Shown in pieces: positions 42,486-49,893 of a stretch of 64,000 nucleotides of DNA. Every line of letters starts with the position of its first letter. Position 1 is the first letter of the stretch. The translations under genes were made by a program, and so were the position numbers. The stretch comes from Lachnospiraceae bacterium AC2029 (GTDB taxonomy: Bacteria > Bacillota > Clostridia > Lachnospirales > Lachnospiraceae): positions 2,316,001-2,380,000 of the forward strand of contig JNLK01000001.1 of the NCBI GenBank assembly GCA_000703065.1, given 5' to 3'. Below the pieces are notes generated by a model. That model was not told the origin of the DNA. It made no database searches and worked only from the letters and a program-made list of their open reading frames with translations.

Positions 42486-43401
42486 GCAATTACATACACC
42501 TGAAGAAGAATTCTACCTCCGGATGCTGGATCGGGAGGTGCCGGACCTGTGGGGACGGATCGAAGCAGGGCTGGATAAAGCGGAAGCAGAGCAGAAGAAA
42601 GCAGAGAACAGAGAACAGAGATTCCTGGCAACTCAGGAAAGCGGTCAGATCATTCCCTTCCGCCAGGATAAGGTAAAGAACGAAGGCAGAAAGAGAAAAG
42701 TAGGGCTGATCATCGGTATCGCGGCGGCAGCCGTGGTTGTGATCGGATCCCTTACGATCTTCGGACTTAGCAGGAGAGACGCTGATCTGGCAGAAGATAA
42801 AATGGATTCCACCGCACTTCCGCAGTATGAGATGAAGGTGGACGAAGGAGGAAGCGCGAAGGCGGACGAAAGCGTGGATTCCCTGGATATTCAGGAGAAG
42901 CAGAATATGAGAGGTGACGGTCTGTCCAAGAAGGATCAGACGAACAACTCTGTTTCGGAAATAACCGCGACGAACGAGCAGATGGAGGATTTCAACCAGG
43001 GAGGTGTACCGGCTGCGGAAGAAGCACAACAGTCTGAATCGGCGAATGAAGAGGAGGCTGCAAGGGATGCTGCAGAGGACGCTCCGGGCGGAGCAGGTTC
43101 CGTGAATCATTATCTGGGTCCGTCGGGTGTCAGCGTAAACCAGCTGAGCCTCGGCAGCATGATGGCGCTTGAGTCGGAGCGAGGTATCGTCCGGATCTTC
43201 CGGAACGTGGAAGGACAGATGAAGGTATACCGGTTCTACGGCAGGGATGAGGCCGGACAGGTACTCCTTCTGGAAGAAGATATATTCCTTTCAAAGGCAA
43301 ATGCAGAAGAGAAGAGGCAGAATACGATCGCATTTGATCCCGAGCATCAGTTGAGGATCGGAGAAGTCGAGGGAGAGTTGGAATTCATTCTCCCGGAGTA
43401 A
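42478..43401 (+). CDS. Probable membrane anti-sigma factor
   Basis: A 307-residue single-pass membrane protein. The cytoplasmic N-terminus (about 1-78) has the helical EEFYLRMLDREVPDLWGRIE stretch common in anti-sigma proteins. A transmembrane helix follows at about 79-100 (VGLIIGIAAAAVVVIGSLTIF). The outer part has a low-complexity acidic linker (about 110-205) and a small C-terminal domain (VNQLSLGSMMALESERGIVRIF onward) that may sense a signal. No zinc-binding HxxxCxxC is seen. The ATG lies inside the end of the sigma gene with GGAGG 10 bases upstream, so the pair is translated together. The assignment rests on context and topology. Confidence 0.72.
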   Translation: MDKQLHTPEEEFYLRMLDREVPDLWGRIEAGLDKAEAEQKKAENREQRFLATQESGQIIPFRQDKVKNEGRKRKVGLIIGIAAAAVVVIGSLTIFGLSRRDADLAEDKMDSTALPQYEMKVDEGGSAKADESVDSLDIQEKQNMRGDGLSKKDQTNNSVSEITATNEQMEDFNQGGVPAAEEAQQSESANEEEAARDAAEDAPGGAGSVNHYLGPSGVSVNQLSLGSMMALESERGIVRIFRNVEGQMKVYRFYGRDEAGQVLLLEEDIFLSKANAEEKRQNTIAFDPEHQLRIGEVEGELEFILPE

Positions 43402-43420
43402 ATTATTACGTATATCATAC

Positions 43421-43467
43421 AACGCTGCTGCCCCGTGTCTTTGCGCAAGGCGGCAGGCGTTTTATGT
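43421..43467 (+). terminator. Probable terminator after the sigma/anti-sigma genes
   Basis: AACGCTGCTGCC (about 43421-43432) can pair with GGCGGCAGGCGTT (43449-43462) with small bulges, followed by TTATGTT. Confidence 0.5.
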
Positions 43468-43488
43468 TATCTTTGGAGAGGAAGATAT

Positions 43489-44406
43489 ATGTACTATTTG
43501 ATCAAGAATCAGCTTGAGGAGTGTACGGCGGAGGAATGTCATACCTCCGGCGTTCCTTATGTGGCAGTACTGACCCCCGAAGAGTGGCAGGCGGAGCGTG
43601 CACGTTTTGATATGGGGATCGACCTGGATCTGAAGGTCAAGAACATTTTGAATACGAAGGCCGAGGTGAACTACGACTCCCTGACGGGAAACTTTTCGAT
43701 TCCCAATCGGCGGGATTTCAGCAAGGAGGAGTGGAAATTCGCCTTCGCCATGGATGAGAAGGGTATCGTCTTCATCGACCAGGGAGGCTATGCTGCCCAC
43801 CTGATCCGTCGTGTGGGACGGTCCAAGAAATGGCATATCCCCAGTCTGGAGCGGTTCCTGTATGATTTCCTTGAACAGATCATTTACCGGGATCTGTCCA
43901 TCATGGAAGCCTATGAGCGGGAACTGGATCAGATCGAGACCGATATCATGGAAGGCGAGGCGGAGGAGGCGCTGATGCGCGTAAATACGATACGCGGCGA
44001 GCTCCGGGATCTTCGGATCCACTACGATCAGCTGATCGATCTCAGCCAGGAGCTGGAGGAAAATGAGAACGGGTTCTTCAGGCAGGAGAACGTCCGGTAT
44101 TTCCGCCTGTTTACCAACCGGATGACCCGTCTCTATGATTCCGCCACCTCCCTGCAGAGCTATACCATGCAGGTGAGGGACCTTTACCAGGCACAGCTGG
44201 ATATCAAGCAGAACCGGATCATGACGGTGCTTACCGTCGTGACCACCATTTTCATGCCGCTGACCCTGATCGCCGGCTGGTATGGTATGAACTTCCGGTA
44301 CATGCCGGAGCTGGAATCAAAATGGGGTTATCCCATCGTTATAGGCGTCAGCCTTGCCATTGCGATAATCAGCCTGATCTTCTTCCGAAAGAAGAAGTGG
44401 CTGTAG
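43489..44406 (+). CDS. corA: CorA-family magnesium transporter
   Basis: A 305-residue Mg2+/Co2+ channel. The large cytoplasmic domain occupies residues 1-240 with the long stalk helix (LRVNTIRGELRDLRIHYDQLIDLSQELEE region). Two C-terminal helices (about 243-262 and 278-298) flank the diagnostic pore motif YGMNF. A basic KKKWL end follows the second helix, as in other CorA proteins. The ATG at 43489 is chosen for GGAGAGGAAGATAT; a TTG-started extension 18 codons longer would run through the upstream terminator. Followed after 24 bases by the serpin gene. Confidence 0.92.
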   Translation: MYYLIKNQLEECTAEECHTSGVPYVAVLTPEEWQAERARFDMGIDLDLKVKNILNTKAEVNYDSLTGNFSIPNRRDFSKEEWKFAFAMDEKGIVFIDQGGYAAHLIRRVGRSKKWHIPSLERFLYDFLEQIIYRDLSIMEAYERELDQIETDIMEGEAEEALMRVNTIRGELRDLRIHYDQLIDLSQELEENENGFFRQENVRYFRLFTNRMTRLYDSATSLQSYTMQVRDLYQAQLDIKQNRIMTVLTVVTTIFMPLTLIAGWYGMNFRYMPELESKWGYPIVIGVSLAIAIISLIFFRKKKWL

Positions 44407-44430
44407 GATACAGAAAAGGACAAAAGTGAC

Positions 44431-45792
44431 ATGAAGAAGGACAGGATCAAAAGAAGAAAAAGCATTCGGCTGGCAGCGGCGGCCCTGACGCTGGCGCTGG
44501 CTCTGACCGGCTGCGGAAGCAGTGCCGGAGATACGGGAAGCAGCGGTCAGGCAGTCACGCCGGATCAGCCGGCACCCGCCGCATCCACGGTGAATCTTTC
44601 CGCAAATGTATCGAAGGTCAGCATCCCGGAGACACAGATGACCGAAAGTCACCAGTCATCACTGGCGAAGGGCGGCATCGCACTCCTGAAGAAGACCATT
44701 GAGATCACGAATGACGGAAAGGCAAATGTACTGATCAGCCCCATTTCCCTGCAGATGGCACTGGGAATGACAGCTGCAGGATCCGATGCGGGAAGCAAGA
44801 CCCGGTCGGAACTGATGGCGGTGCTGATGCCCGGAAGTCAGGAGGAGCCTGCTGCTCTGCATGCGGAGATGGCAAGCTTTGCGGAACGCATGAAGAGCTC
44901 CCGGGACGTGGAGTGGAATGTGGCAAATTCCGTATGGCTGAACGATAACGGAGAAGTAAAGCTGGCTGATGAATTCCTGTCCACGGCTTCAAATTATTAT
45001 AAGGCAGAGCTGTACTCGGCGCCCTTCAATGAGACTACGTTGAAGGAGATCAATGACTGGGTCTGCGAGCATACAAAGGAACGGATCCCTACGATCCTGA
45101 ATGAACTGGATCCGGATGCCAGGATCGCCCTTGTAAATGCGGTCTGCTTTGATGCGGAGTGGGAAGAACCATACGAAGAATACGACGTTTCGAAGGACAT
45201 GACATTCACGAATGCCGACGGCTCGAAGGTGAATGCCACCATGCTCTCCAGCACGGAATCCCGTGTCATCCAGCTGGCCGGTGGACTTGGCTTCGTCCGT
45301 CCCTACAAGGGAGGTCAGTACAGCTTCGTAGGCATCCTTCCGCCGGAAGGAATGAGCACAGGAGACTACCTGCAGAAGCTGCTGGACAGCGGGGAGGACT
45401 TCTCCAATGCATACCTGAATTCCCATACCTCCAGAGACGTGTACGTCCGGATCCCGGAATTCAAGACCGAATTCGGCTCCAACATGGATGAGATCCTGAA
45501 GGGCCTTGGGGTAAATGAAGCCTATACCAACGGAGCCAATTTCCATGAAATGGTTACGGAGGACAGCGCGCCGGTAAAGATCGGAACCGTGGAGCATAAG
45601 GCCATGATCAAGGTTGACCGGACAGGAACCGAAGCAGCTGCATCAACAGTGGTTGTTATGGATAAGGTTACGGCCGTTGAGCCCATGGAGGAGCCCTACA
45701 GGGTCTACCTGGACCGCCCCTTCGTCTATGCCATCGTTGATGACGCCACCGGAGTCCCCGTATTCCTGGGAACCCAGAACACGATGAACTGA
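44431..45792 (+). CDS. Lipoprotein serpin (serine protease inhibitor)
   Basis: A 453-residue serpin. The N-terminus is a lipoprotein signal (RRKSIRLAAAALTLALALTGC; lipobox LTGC) and a 30-residue Ser/Gly/Pro linker. The serpin fold begins near residue 75 (LISPISLQMALGMTAAGSDAGS, NVANSVWLN, LVNAVCFDAEWEEPY). The hinge of the reactive loop is VDRTGTEAAASTVVV: small residues after Glu, the pattern of inhibitory serpins. The end DRPFVYAIVDDATGVPVFLG is standard. It would trap a protease at the outer cell surface, perhaps host or competitor enzymes (inference). The start is moderately supported by AAAAGGAC. Confidence 0.93.
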   Translation: MKKDRIKRRKSIRLAAAALTLALALTGCGSSAGDTGSSGQAVTPDQPAPAASTVNLSANVSKVSIPETQMTESHQSSLAKGGIALLKKTIEITNDGKANVLISPISLQMALGMTAAGSDAGSKTRSELMAVLMPGSQEEPAALHAEMASFAERMKSSRDVEWNVANSVWLNDNGEVKLADEFLSTASNYYKAELYSAPFNETTLKEINDWVCEHTKERIPTILNELDPDARIALVNAVCFDAEWEEPYEEYDVSKDMTFTNADGSKVNATMLSSTESRVIQLAGGLGFVRPYKGGQYSFVGILPPEGMSTGDYLQKLLDSGEDFSNAYLNSHTSRDVYVRIPEFKTEFGSNMDEILKGLGVNEAYTNGANFHEMVTEDSAPVKIGTVEHKAMIKVDRTGTEAAASTVVVMDKVTAVEPMEEPYRVYLDRPFVYAIVDDATGVPVFLGTQNTMN

Positions 45793-45805
45793 TAAAAGTG
45801 TACCA

Positions 45806-45951
45806 GGCCCTGACAGCTAGGTCCATTTACTTCTTTCGTTACCATGGCGGAGGTTGCGGGTTCGAATCCCGTCGGCTGCCTGCAGCTGTAGCTCAAAGGT
45901 TCAGAGCAACGCCCAAAAAGAAATGGACCGATACCGTCAGGGTCTTTGTTT
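45806..45951 (+). ncRNA. Circularly permuted tRNA / tRNA-like RNA (candidate new RNA)
   Basis: A 3' tRNA half comes first: GGCGG (45846-45850), variable loop AGGTT, T-stem GCGGG/CCCGT with loop TTCGAAT (45856-45872), 3' acceptor CGGCTGC (45873-45879). After only CT comes the 5' half: acceptor GCAGCTG (45882-45888), T8, A9, D-stem GCTC/GAGC (45891-45894, 45904-45907), and ACGCC (45909-45913). The 7-bp acceptor (one G-T), T-stem and D-stem all pair. T8, A14, A15-T48, G18, G19, A21, G53-C61, T54, T55, C56 and A58 are present. CGCC pairs with GGCG as anticodon stem. Outside it GGTCCATTT (45820-45828) pairs perfectly with AAATGGACC (45921-45929), and GGCCCTGAC (45806) with GTCAGGGTC (45936). TTTGTTT follows. 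The anticodon cannot be assigned: CGT (Thr-like, 45837-45839) lies in the unpaired flank. The arms look Thr-tRNA-like. No CCA is encoded. Confidence 0.8.
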
Positions 45952-45978
45952 GCATCCGGATATGGAACGTGGTAGAAT
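45950..45978 (+). promoter_or_regulatory. murI promoter implying a leaderless transcript
   Basis: TTGCAT (45950-45955) and TAGAAT (45973-45978) with a 17-base spacer. The ATG at 45985 is 7 bases past the -10, just where transcription should begin, and no ribosome binding site is visible. Confidence 0.65.
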
Positions 45979-45984
45979 GATTGC

Positions 45985-46797
45985 ATGAGAATCGGGATAT
46001 TTGATTCCGGGATCGGTGGGCTTTCCGTACTCCATGAGGCATACCACCGGCTGCCGGATCAGGAATATATATTTTATGCAGACACGGATCATGTGCCGTA
46101 CGGAGAGCGGGATCCGAAGGAAATACTTGGCTATGTGAGAGAGACGGCTCAGTTTCTGATGGAGCAGGGGGTTGATGCACTTGTGATCGCCTGCAATACG
46201 GCAACCAGCGTTGCGGTACGCATCCTGCGGCAGGAACTGTCCCTCCCCATCATCGGGATGGAACCGGCGGTGAAGCCGGCAGTGGAACACACCGACCAGA
46301 GGAGAGTACTGGTCATGGCCACACCGGTGACGCTTCGGGAGGCAAAGCTGAAGTCTCTTATCGCACGTGTGGACGGACAGCACAGGGTGGATCTTCTGCC
46401 CATGCCGGAGCTTGTCCGCTTTGCGGAAGCGGAACAGTTCGATACGCCGGAGCTGAAGGAGTATCTGACGAAGCAGTTTTCGACGATCCGGCCGGAAGAG
46501 TATTCGGCGCTGGTGCTGGGCTGCACCCATTTCAACTACTTCAAGGATCTGTATCGCAGATTCTTCCCGGAGGACACCGCGCTGGTGGACGGAAACGACG
46601 GAACTGTACGTTATCTGGCGCATCTCCTTTCACTGGATATCCGGGATGAGCTGGGTGAAGTGCATTTTGAAACCACAGATCAGCTGTTGGAGCATACCGC
46701 CTACTATACCTCCGGAAAATCCGTTACGGATCAGGAGACGCTGGAACATTTCCTCCGTCTTCATAACCGCCTGGAGGAAATGAGGAAGATCCGATAA
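45985..46797 (+). CDS. murI: Glutamate racemase
   Basis: Converts L- to D-glutamate for peptidoglycan. The 270-residue protein has the two catalytic cysteines in IACNTATSVAV and VLGCTHFNYF and the opening IGIFDSGIGGLSVL, plus YADTDHVPYGER and IGMEPAVKPA. Length and motif order are standard. The start has no Shine-Dalgarno sequence but lies at the expected transcription start, so the mRNA may be leaderless. It is preceded by the permuted tRNA-like RNA and followed by a terminator. Confidence 0.95.
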   Translation: MRIGIFDSGIGGLSVLHEAYHRLPDQEYIFYADTDHVPYGERDPKEILGYVRETAQFLMEQGVDALVIACNTATSVAVRILRQELSLPIIGMEPAVKPAVEHTDQRRVLVMATPVTLREAKLKSLIARVDGQHRVDLLPMPELVRFAEAEQFDTPELKEYLTKQFSTIRPEEYSALVLGCTHFNYFKDLYRRFFPEDTALVDGNDGTVRYLAHLLSLDIRDELGEVHFETTDQLLEHTAYYTSGKSVTDQETLEHFLRLHNRLEEMRKIR

Positions 46798-46822
46798 CGA
46801 CATGGTAAGTGACGAAGAAACG

Positions 46823-46862
46823 AAGAACAGGAGGGAGATCGAGAGATTCCCTCCTGTTCTTT
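46823..46862 (+). terminator. Terminator after murI
   Basis: AAGAACAGGAGGG (46823-46835) pairs perfectly with CCCTCCTGTTCTT (46849-46861); only a short T-run (TTCTTTGTG). Confidence 0.7.
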
Positions 46863-46951
46863 GTGCGGGTACGACCGATAAACGGACGTGCCTGTATGTA
46901 CATTTGCCGTCCGGCGTGACATCGGGTAAGAGGGTTTCCCTCCTGCCCCGG

Positions 46952-47368
46952 TCAGCCGGGATCCGGTGAAGAAAGAGCCGATGCCACGTAGCTGAAAAGT
47001 CCGGCTCCGATCATTACAAAGCCTGCGATCATCAACCCGGTCTGCAGCGGTGAAGCGGTTCCGGCGATCTCAAAGATGCCCCGGAGCATGCTGCTGACCG
47101 TTACGGCAGCAACTCCGGAATTGTATGCATTCCGGGTGAAGTATGTGGGGCGCGGCAGAGCCGGGAACAGCCGGAGCACAAGTGCCGGCAGGGCACCCAG
47201 CAGGAGTGGCCAGAGGAACAGGAAGGTCATGAACGGAGAGCGGACATTGTGCGAGAACCGGTCATAGATGATGAACAGGATCAGGCAGAAGATGCTGGCG
47301 GCTCCGTAAATGACGATGCCACGGTTCTGGCTCATACGTTTTCTAATATCCGATGTAAACAATATCAC
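46952..47368 (-). CDS. Small four-helix membrane protein
   Basis: A 138-residue protein of unknown function with about four transmembrane helices (about 19-36, 45-65, 85-103, 110-130). It is the last gene of a minus-strand operon. A GTG start at 47368 has AAAGGAG 5 bases upstream and overlaps the end of the glycosidase gene by 26 bases; an ATG at 47335, 7 bases after that stop, has only a weak site. I chose GTG for its ribosome binding site, but either could be right. Charged loops are short and no motif is recognised. Confidence 0.65.
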   Translation of the reverse strand: MILFTSDIRKRMSQNRGIVIYGAASIFCLILFIIYDRFSHNVRSPFMTFLFLWPLLLGALPALVLRLFPALPRPTYFTRNAYNSGVAAVTVSSMLRGIFEIAGTASPLQTGLMIAGFVMIGAGLFSYVASALSSPDPG

Positions 47369-48494
47369 TCACACTCCTTTCCCTGGAACGACTTCCGCCG
47401 GATGTGGGATTGTTGATGACCTGGCCGTTGAAATACATGGTGGTGGAACCACCGCCGTCCAGATTGTAGGCCTGTTCGCATCCCAGCTGCTGCATGATAT
47501 CTGCCAGCTGCAGGAGGCTCAGACCTTCGCTCTCGGACGTGCGACCGTCGGATACGACCATGACGTAATGCAGTGGGGAGATATAGCCCAGTGCGGTTCG
47601 CGGATTACTGTTCATGGAATGAGAAACCTCGGAGGAGGAGGTGACGGCGATCTCTCCGTTCACCACCAGTCCGGGTCCGAAGGAATACACCTGCAGGGCA
47701 CCCTTGTCGAGAAGCTCTTCTGCGGTGATCTCTCCTTCCGTGATGATCTCCATCGTTCCATCCTCATAGATCACCAGATCCTGGGCGGTCTGACTGCTCA
47801 TCGTGCTGCGGTAAAGGATACCGTTCCGGATCACATAACCGGTGTCGCGGAAGCCGTAATAATCGCCGTTGATGGCGAGGATCGCGCCGACACGGTCTGC
47901 GATTTCCGAGGTCTTTTCCTTAAGATTCCGGCCGAAGCTGTCATCCGCAAGTCCGGACTTCAGGGCTGCAATCGAGTTGAGCTGAATGTCAGCGATATAG
48001 ACCATCGTATTATTGATATAACTCTGGTTCAGAGTGATCGTCATGTTGCTGTCCCGGTAGGTATAGCCTCTCGCTGTGGCGGTGATCACCGGTTCTTCCG
48101 CGGTATTGTCGACCGTGCTGCCGTTTGCTGCTTCATTTCCTGAGGAAGCGGCGGAACTATTTGCGGATGAGACTGCGGAGCTTTCTGTTTTATAAATGTC
48201 CGCCACCGCCTGCTGATCGACCTTCATGGTGTCGTGGGGGATCACAAAAACATCAAGCAGTGTAAAGACCGTATATGCCGTGAGCAGGATCCCGTAGACC
48301 CAGGCCCAGATATGACGCGGCTTTCGGGGCGTGCCGGCGCCTTCTGCGGCTTCGCCGGCGGAGACCGGAGCAACGTCGCGGGCCGTCACAGTGGTACCGG
48401 GGACAGCCGGACCGGCGCCGGAGGGATCAGGGAATTTCCCGGCAGATCTGTATGTATTAAGTTGTGGTCTGTACGGAATCTGTATATCTGCCAT
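47343..48494 (-). CDS. Phosphodiester glycosidase (NAGPA-domain) membrane protein
   Basis: A 383-residue protein with a cytoplasmic Pro/Ala-rich N-terminus (about 1-60), one transmembrane helix (about 63-87, WAWVYGILLTAYTVFTLLDVF) and an extracellular NAGPA domain. Diagnostic blocks are AILAINGDYYGFRDTGYVIRNG, NPRTALGYIS, VVSDGRTSESEGLSL and YNLDGGGSTTMYFNG. Proteins with this domain cleave N-acetylglucosamine phosphodiesters; some act in teichoic-acid or exopolysaccharide metabolism. The ATG at 48494 has GAAAGGAGGAACGAC. It overlaps the end of the glycosyltransferase gene by 38 bases, so the two are probably coupled in making or trimming a surface glycan. Confidence 0.88.
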   Translation of the reverse strand: MADIQIPYRPQLNTYRSAGKFPDPSGAGPAVPGTTVTARDVAPVSAGEAAEGAGTPRKPRHIWAWVYGILLTAYTVFTLLDVFVIPHDTMKVDQQAVADIYKTESSAVSSANSSAASSGNEAANGSTVDNTAEEPVITATARGYTYRDSNMTITLNQSYINNTMVYIADIQLNSIAALKSGLADDSFGRNLKEKTSEIADRVGAILAINGDYYGFRDTGYVIRNGILYRSTMSSQTAQDLVIYEDGTMEIITEGEITAEELLDKGALQVYSFGPGLVVNGEIAVTSSSEVSHSMNSNPRTALGYISPLHYVMVVSDGRTSESEGLSLLQLADIMQQLGCEQAYNLDGGGSTTMYFNGQVINNPTSGGSRSRERSVSDIVYIGY

Positions 48495-49545
48495 GTCGTT
48501 CCTCCTTTCTTCGGAAGACCCAGAACTTCTGCGCGTAGTAGCTGAATACGGACAGTGCCACATCAACGATGATCTTTGCGATCAGTGTATTGGCAAAGAT
48601 CGGGGAGATCAGAGTAACGAAGGCTGCGGACAGTCCCATTTGTATGAATACCAGCACCGTGTAGCGGAAGCCGGTCTTCGTGACGGATTCTTTACTTCGG
48701 AAGCACCATTTCCGGTTCAGGCCGAAGTTTAAGATGCAGGAAAGGATCCTGGCGATCACTGTTGCGGTCGTGATGGCTGCAGCTGCCTCGAAGGGCAGGA
48801 AGAGCATTAGGATATAGAAAAGAGCCAGATCCAGGATGGAACAGGAAAGGGAAATGGTCACGAATTTAAGCGGACGGCTGTAGACCCGTGCGGAGTCCCG
48901 GACCGGGCGGAAATGGGACGATGAATTTCCGTCCTCATAAACGGTTGCGATCGGGATCTGTACCAGCGGAGCCGCCGATACGCAGTCTTCCAGAAAATGC
49001 ATTTCATATTCATAGCGCTCGCCTTTGGTTGAAAGCGCCAGATCATACAGACTCTGCGGGATCCCGCGAAGTCCGGTCTGAGTATCGGCAAGCCGGATCC
49101 CCGTGGACATCCGGAAGAAGGCTGCCGTGATCCGGTTTCCGGTCCGGCTCTTCCACGGAACATCACTGCCGCTGAAATTGCGAACGCCCAGGATCAGTGA
49201 ATCGGGATGGAGACGGAGTCCGTCGGCGATCCGCATGATGTCCGACGGAAGATGCTGTCCGTCCGCGTCGGCGGTCACGATCCCTATATCGGAGGGATAA
49301 AGCTCCCGTGCAGCCTGTATTCCGGTTTTCAGCGCGGCACCCTTGCCGCGGTTCCTGTCATGATTTATGATGTGTGCGCCCCATTTGGCAGCTTCTTCAA
49401 AGAAGGGATTGCAGGATTCGTCACTTCCGTCATTTACGATCAGGATGTGTTCAAAGCCCGTGCGGCTCAGGATGTGAACCAGGCTTACCATATGGACTCC
49501 CGGTTGATATGCCGGGATCAGGATCGTGGTTTTTCTGTATGTCAT
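48457..49545 (-). CDS. Family 2 glycosyltransferase fused to a GtrA-like membrane domain
   Basis: A 362-residue protein. Residues 1-230 are a GT-A glycosyltransferase of the DPM1/DPG-synthase kind: TILIPAYQPG, HILIVNDGSDES, NRGKGAALKTGI, VTADADGQH (DxD) and TGLRGIP. Residues about 235-350 hold four transmembrane helices of GtrA type (FVTISLSCSILDLALFYILM; ILNFGLNRKWCFRS; FWVFRRK). This fusion usually loads a sugar on undecaprenyl phosphate and assists its flipping. GAAGGAGGCGGCCT precedes the ATG. It is the first gene of the minus-strand operon with the NAGPA protein and small membrane protein. Confidence 0.9.
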   Translation of the reverse strand: MTYRKTTILIPAYQPGVHMVSLVHILSRTGFEHILIVNDGSDESCNPFFEEAAKWGAHIINHDRNRGKGAALKTGIQAARELYPSDIGIVTADADGQHLPSDIMRIADGLRLHPDSLILGVRNFSGSDVPWKSRTGNRITAAFFRMSTGIRLADTQTGLRGIPQSLYDLALSTKGERYEYEMHFLEDCVSAAPLVQIPIATVYEDGNSSSHFRPVRDSARVYSRPLKFVTISLSCSILDLALFYILMLFLPFEAAAAITTATVIARILSCILNFGLNRKWCFRSKESVTKTGFRYTVLVFIQMGLSAAFVTLISPIFANTLIAKIIVDVALSVFSYYAQKFWVFRRKEERHGRYTDSVQTTT

Positions 49546-49690
49546 AGGCCGCCTCCTTCAGGTGAACTTCTGTGTCGATTTTCTCCGAGTATAGAAGGGC
49601 ATACTGAAATCAATCTGAAAAAAGGTGTAGTATATTTTCCTGAAATGTGAGAAAATGTAGCAGGGTATTATCAATGAACAGGAGGCTGTT

Positions 49691-49864
49691 ATGGCAAGCT
49701 GTGATACATGTGCGTATCTGACCTACGACGATGATTATGAGGATTACGTGTGCGACATCAACATGGATGAAGATGATTACAGCCGTCTTCTGGAGAATCG
49801 TCACAAGGAATGTCCTTTCTATCGGGACGGGGATGATTACAAGGTTGTAAGGCATCAGATGTAA
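49691..49864 (+). CDS. DUF6472-like small cysteine-containing protein
   Basis: A 57-residue protein starting MASCDTCAYLTYDDDYEDYV and ending KVVRHQM. Cysteines at 4, 7, 21 and 41 (CxxC, then two single Cys) could form a zinc site. The length, the acidic middle and the CPFYRDGDDYKVVR end match DUF6472, a small family common in Lachnospiraceae. CAGGAGGCTGTT precedes the ATG. It is 29 bases upstream of thiG and probably co-transcribed with it. The function is unknown. Confidence 0.82.
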   Translation: MASCDTCAYLTYDDDYEDYVCDINMDEDDYSRLLENRHKECPFYRDGDDYKVVRHQM

Positions 49865-49893
49865 CAGAAGCGTGATTATCAGGAGAAGGCGTT

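Noticed and set aside
45806-45951. tmRNA (one- or two-piece)
   Set aside because: There is no tag-peptide frame or pseudoknots, the RNA is far too short, and a complete D-stem is present, which tmRNA lacks.
45798-45980. A 60-codon open frame over the permuted tRNA-like RNA
   Set aside because: No ribosome binding site, and the sequence is fully explained by paired RNA structure.
49546-49690. TPP riboswitch upstream of thiG
   Set aside because: No CTGAGA ... ACCTGA-type core is present on either strand.
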